Shown in pieces: positions 4,815-7,167 of a stretch of DNA of 7,167 nt. Each line of letters begins with the position of its first letter. The stretch's first letter is position 1. Position numbers and translations under genes: made by a program. Under the pieces are notes generated by a model. The model made no database searches, was not told the DNA's origin, and saw nothing but the letters and a program-made list of their open reading frames with translations. Source of the stretch: Betaproteobacteria bacterium (GTDB lineage Bacteria > Pseudomonadota > Gammaproteobacteria > Burkholderiales > Casimicrobiaceae); contig VBCZ01000098.1 in assembly GCA_005889025.1 (NCBI GenBank), forward strand, positions 1 through 7,167. The letters are read 5' to 3'.

Positions 4815-7108
4815 CCGTCAGACGACTGCTTACGCCGTTCTTCTAGGTGTTGCTCGAGCGCGGAAAGAGTAGCGGTCGAGGCGCGCGCTAATTCTTCCAT
4901 CCAATGCGCTGCCCTAACGCGCAGCGTTTCGTAGCTCGCTTTTTCAAATCGAATTGCGAGCTGGACTAGCTGAGAAGCACCAACGCTGCCTGCGCCTCCC
5001 TTTAGTGCGTGGGCGGCGTCTTTGACGTCTTCGTAACGCCGCGCGGCGAGTGAATCGCTGATTACGCGAACAAGACGTTCGGTATCCGCGCGGAACCCCC
5101 GCAAGAGCCGCTCAACAAATGTCGGATCCGTGGAGAGACGTCCGAGGTCCGCTAACACTGTTGAATCAATAACTGGTGTATCTATAAGCGTTAACGACGG
5201 CCGCTCGTCTGTGCGAGGCGGCGGTGCATAGCTCCGTATTTCGCTCGCCGTCTCTGCTAAGTGGCGCTCTATTGCGTCTAGCAGGATCGTTGGTCGAATG
5301 GGTTTCGGCAAGAATTCCGCGCAACCTGCTTGTTGGCACTGGGCTATCACTTCGGTCGTCACGTTCGCCGACAATATCAACACCGGAATCGGCGTCGACG
5401 TCGTGAAATGATAGAGTTTAAGTGCTTCGATCCCGCTGACGATTGGCATCGAGAGATCGAAAAGTGCAAGGTCAAAGCTCCCGTGCTCGAGCGCATCCAA
5501 CGCCTTTTCGCCATCGTCCACTATCGTGACGTGATGACCGCCGCTTTCTAGAATTAACTGGGTTACGCGCTGATTAGTGGGATTGTCTTCTGCGACCAGC
5601 ACACGTGCTCCACGTATCTTTGTGACTTTCCGTAACTGATGCGACGCTAATGCGGCAGCAGTTGAAGTGAACCGCGCTGTTGTTCGGACTTCCTCCCGCA
5701 GATCGATGCCCTTAGGTTCCGCATAGGGTAGATCTAATTCAAACCAAAATAGGCTGCCTTTCCCAAGCTCACTACGGACGCCGATACGGCCGCCCATCAG
5801 GGTGACAAGCTGTTTGGCAATAGTGGTGCCGAGCCCTGTACCGCCATAAACTCGCGTGATCGAATCGTCCGCTTGAGTAAATGGCTCGAAAATAGCTACC
5901 TGCTTGGCAGCGGGGATGCCTATTCCGGTGTCTTCAACTTCAAACCGCACTTGGCCAGTTAAGTGACTTCCACCGATGAGCGTAACCCGAAGCGTTACCT
6001 GGCCACGGTCAGTAAACTTAACTGCATTCGCTAGCAGGTTTAGCAACACCTGCCGAAGATGATGGCTATCCCCAGCAAACCATCTCGCCGCCGCAGGCAC
6101 AATTTCAGTGTTTACAGAAAGACCCTTATGGCGTGCTTGCGGAAGAACAACCTTGACGCTGCTCGTTAGCAAGTGACCGAGGTCAAAGGGTTCCTGTTCA
6201 ATCTGAACACGACCGGCTTCGATCTTGGCAATGTCCAAGACGTCTTCGATCTGAGCAAGAAGAAGATGTGCCGAGGTCCCCAGCGTATCAACAATTTCGC
6301 GTTGAGATTCCGTGAGACTTGTTTCCTGCAGGACGTCGGCCATTGCGATGACGCCGTTTAGCGGCGTGCGCATTTCGTGACTTACATTCGCAACAAAACG
6401 ACCTTTTGCCTCGTTCGCTTCATCGGCACGTTTCCTTTCCTTCTTGAGCCGCTCTGCGAGCTCACCGACGTAAAAAGGCAGTACGATCAACGAAAGTAGA
6501 AATCCTATTCCTAACCAGAGACTGTGCGACCAATAATCACTTTCGCGCAGCACTAAACAGAAGCCCACAAGCGCCATCAGTTGGCAGGTATGAAGGTAAA
6601 ACCTCCCATAACGGAATCCATTGCCAAACGTGATAAAGAGATAGACGCCGACGATTACAGCTCCGCCTTCTCCCATTTGAATTAGGCAGTAAGTAGTGAC
6701 TGCATTATCGGCGACCATACCGAGGAATCGGCGGTGTACAGATGGTCTTCCAGCGGAGAGGATGCGAAAAAAAAGTAGCCACGAAAACAAGAAAAAGGCC
6801 ACCGCTACCAGCAATACTTCCAGATGAGACTGCGGCGCGTTATCACCGTCTTTGTAGATGTAGACGTACCAGGCCAGATAAATCAGTACAGCGAGTGCAA
6901 TGAAGCCGCGTAAGCTTGCCTGCTTTCGCTCGAGTCGGTCACTCCGAGCAAAGAGTCGTTTTATGCTCTCGCGCGATGTCCACCCAGCCGGTCCGTCGTC
7001 GGTGGGCTGCTTTTCTGCAAGGGGCACCGCCACTGCAGCCCTCAAGCGAGCAAGCGTATTAAACACGAGAGTTTTTGGAGACCAGGCAGTCACGCTATGT
7101 ATCCCCAT
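4811..7108 (-). CDS. rpfC: RpfC, hybrid sensor histidine kinase for DSF (TM sensor-HisKA-HATPase-REC-Hpt)
   Basis: A 765-residue membrane hybrid kinase. Residues 1-66 are a polar N-terminal stretch. Five or six hydrophobic helices follow (about 67-85, 96-114, 129-144, 148-163, 173-188, 196-213) with the NGFRYGR motif (163-169). The kinase core has phosphorylated H244 in VSHEMRTPLNG, N-box N357/N361 in LLNLLANAVKFTD, G1 box DTGIGI (393-398) and G2 box GGTGLGTTIAKQL (422-434). The receiver domain has acidic E507/D508, phospho-acceptor D551, S580 and K602 (FLPKP). The Hpt domain has H700 in AAHALKGGAGSVG. All phosphorelay residues are intact, so His-Asp-His relay to a response regulator, expected to be RpfG, is likely. 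In Xanthomonas RpfC binds DSF through its N-terminal sensor and also represses RpfF through its receiver. The ATG at 7108 overlaps the end of the upstream gene by 14 nt, suggesting coupling. No ATG lies between codon 1 and codon 131, so the long N-terminus is probably real. Codon composition is less G+C-rich than the genes at the left of the window. Confidence 0.93.
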   Translation of the reverse strand: MGIHSVTAWSPKTLVFNTLARLRAAVAVPLAEKQPTDDGPAGWTSRESIKRLFARSDRLERKQASLRGFIALAVLIYLAWYVYIYKDGDNAPQSHLEVLLVAVAFFLFSWLLFFRILSAGRPSVHRRFLGMVADNAVTTYCLIQMGEGGAVIVGVYLFITFGNGFRYGRFYLHTCQLMALVGFCLVLRESDYWSHSLWLGIGFLLSLIVLPFYVGELAERLKKERKRADEANEAKGRFVANVSHEMRTPLNGVIAMADVLQETSLTESQREIVDTLGTSAHLLLAQIEDVLDIAKIEAGRVQIEQEPFDLGHLLTSSVKVVLPQARHKGLSVNTEIVPAAARWFAGDSHHLRQVLLNLLANAVKFTDRGQVTLRVTLIGGSHLTGQVRFEVEDTGIGIPAAKQVAIFEPFTQADDSITRVYGGTGLGTTIAKQLVTLMGGRIGVRSELGKGSLFWFELDLPYAEPKGIDLREEVRTTARFTSTAAALASHQLRKVTKIRGARVLVAEDNPTNQRVTQLILESGGHHVTIVDDGEKALDALEHGSFDLALFDLSMPIVSGIEALKLYHFTTSTPIPVLILSANVTTEVIAQCQQAGCAEFLPKPIRPTILLDAIERHLAETASEIRSYAPPPRTDERPSLTLIDTPVIDSTVLADLGRLSTDPTFVERLLRGFRADTERLVRVISDSLAARRYEDVKDAAHALKGGAGSVGASQLVQLAIRFEKASYETLRVRAAHWMEELARASTATLSALEQHLEERRKQSSDG

Positions 7109-7167
7109 ACTGCTTCTGTATCTCTCTCACCTTCTCCGCGCTACTCATAAACGCCTCAATGCAGCGC
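7095..7167 (-). CDS. rpfG: C-terminal end of upstream gene, probably RpfG (HD-GYP response regulator), partial
   Basis: An open frame enters from the right edge on the minus strand and ends at TAG (7097-7095), 14 nt inside rpfC. Only the last 23 residues are visible; they include CIEAFMSSAEKV followed by REIQKQYGDT at the end. The pattern 'C-(I/V)-(D/E)-A-F ... V-x-E-I-x-x-x-(Y/F)' is what I recall of the C-terminal helices of HD-GYP phosphodiesterases such as RpfG. In Xanthomonas rpfG lies in an operon with rpfC, facing rpfF, exactly as here. RpfG would take phosphate from RpfC on its receiver domain and degrade cyclic-di-GMP. The coding status rests on the frame and the overlap; the identity rests on the tail pattern plus synteny, because the catalytic domains are outside the window. 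Confidence 0.6.
   Translation of the reverse strand, partial: RCIEAFMSSAEKVREIQKQYGDT

Noticed and set aside
1..7167. CRISPR arrays, tRNA or rRNA genes, insertion sequences
   Set aside because: I found no regularly spaced direct repeats, no tRNA-like cloverleaf or rRNA segments, no transposase motifs and no terminal repeats on either strand by eye.

Overview
The window looks like chromosomal DNA of a proteobacterium, probably beta or gamma. The evidence is its fairly high G+C coding sequence, the Proteobacteria-type signalling genes, and a diffusible signal factor (DSF) quorum-sensing locus laid out as in Xanthomonas. I cannot name a genus from the sequence alone.

Left part (1-2319, minus strand, G+C rich): a two-gene cotranscribed unit encodes a six-helix membrane protein (900-1496) and a spermidine-synthase-fold protein (14-910). 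Together they look like the two halves of the 'membrane domain plus spermidine synthase' proteins that are often a single chain. Both use non-ATG starts backed by good Shine-Dalgarno sequences, and they overlap by 11 nt. Upstream, also on the minus strand, is a hypothetical protein (1687-2319). It resembles a winged-helix plus nucleotidyltransferase-like family in which the catalytic acidic residues appear to be lost.

Middle part (2320-3896): an A+T-rich divergent spacer, then a plus-strand alpha/beta hydrolase gene (2638-3597). The hydrolase is recognisable along most of its length, but its nucleophile elbow is unusual and the segment expected to hold the catalytic acid seems shortened. A 299-bp A+T-rich spacer follows. 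It holds two hairpins after the hydrolase stop, a doubled TACGTA palindrome, and an exact 11-bp inverted repeat (ACACAAATTGT ... ACAATTTGTGT) just upstream of rpfF. Each arm of that repeat is itself a small palindrome.

Right part (3897-7167): rpfF, the DSF synthase of the crotonase fold with both catalytic glutamates (E144, E164), faces rpfC, a hybrid sensor kinase with membrane sensor, HisKA, HATPase, REC and Hpt domains. The two genes converge and overlap by 4 nt at their stop codons. At the right edge the minus strand carries the last 23 codons and stop of another gene, which overlaps the rpfC start by 14 nt. Its tail resembles the C-terminus of RpfG-type HD-GYP phosphodiesterases. The locus is therefore most simply read as rpfG-rpfC transcribed leftward and rpfF rightward: synthesis, sensing and cyclic-di-GMP output of one fatty-acid signal.

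The core is a known type of system. The less ordinary parts are the paired operator-like repeat in front of rpfF, the decayed or divergent hydrolase beside it, the extended N-terminus of RpfC, and the split spermidine-synthase-like pair.
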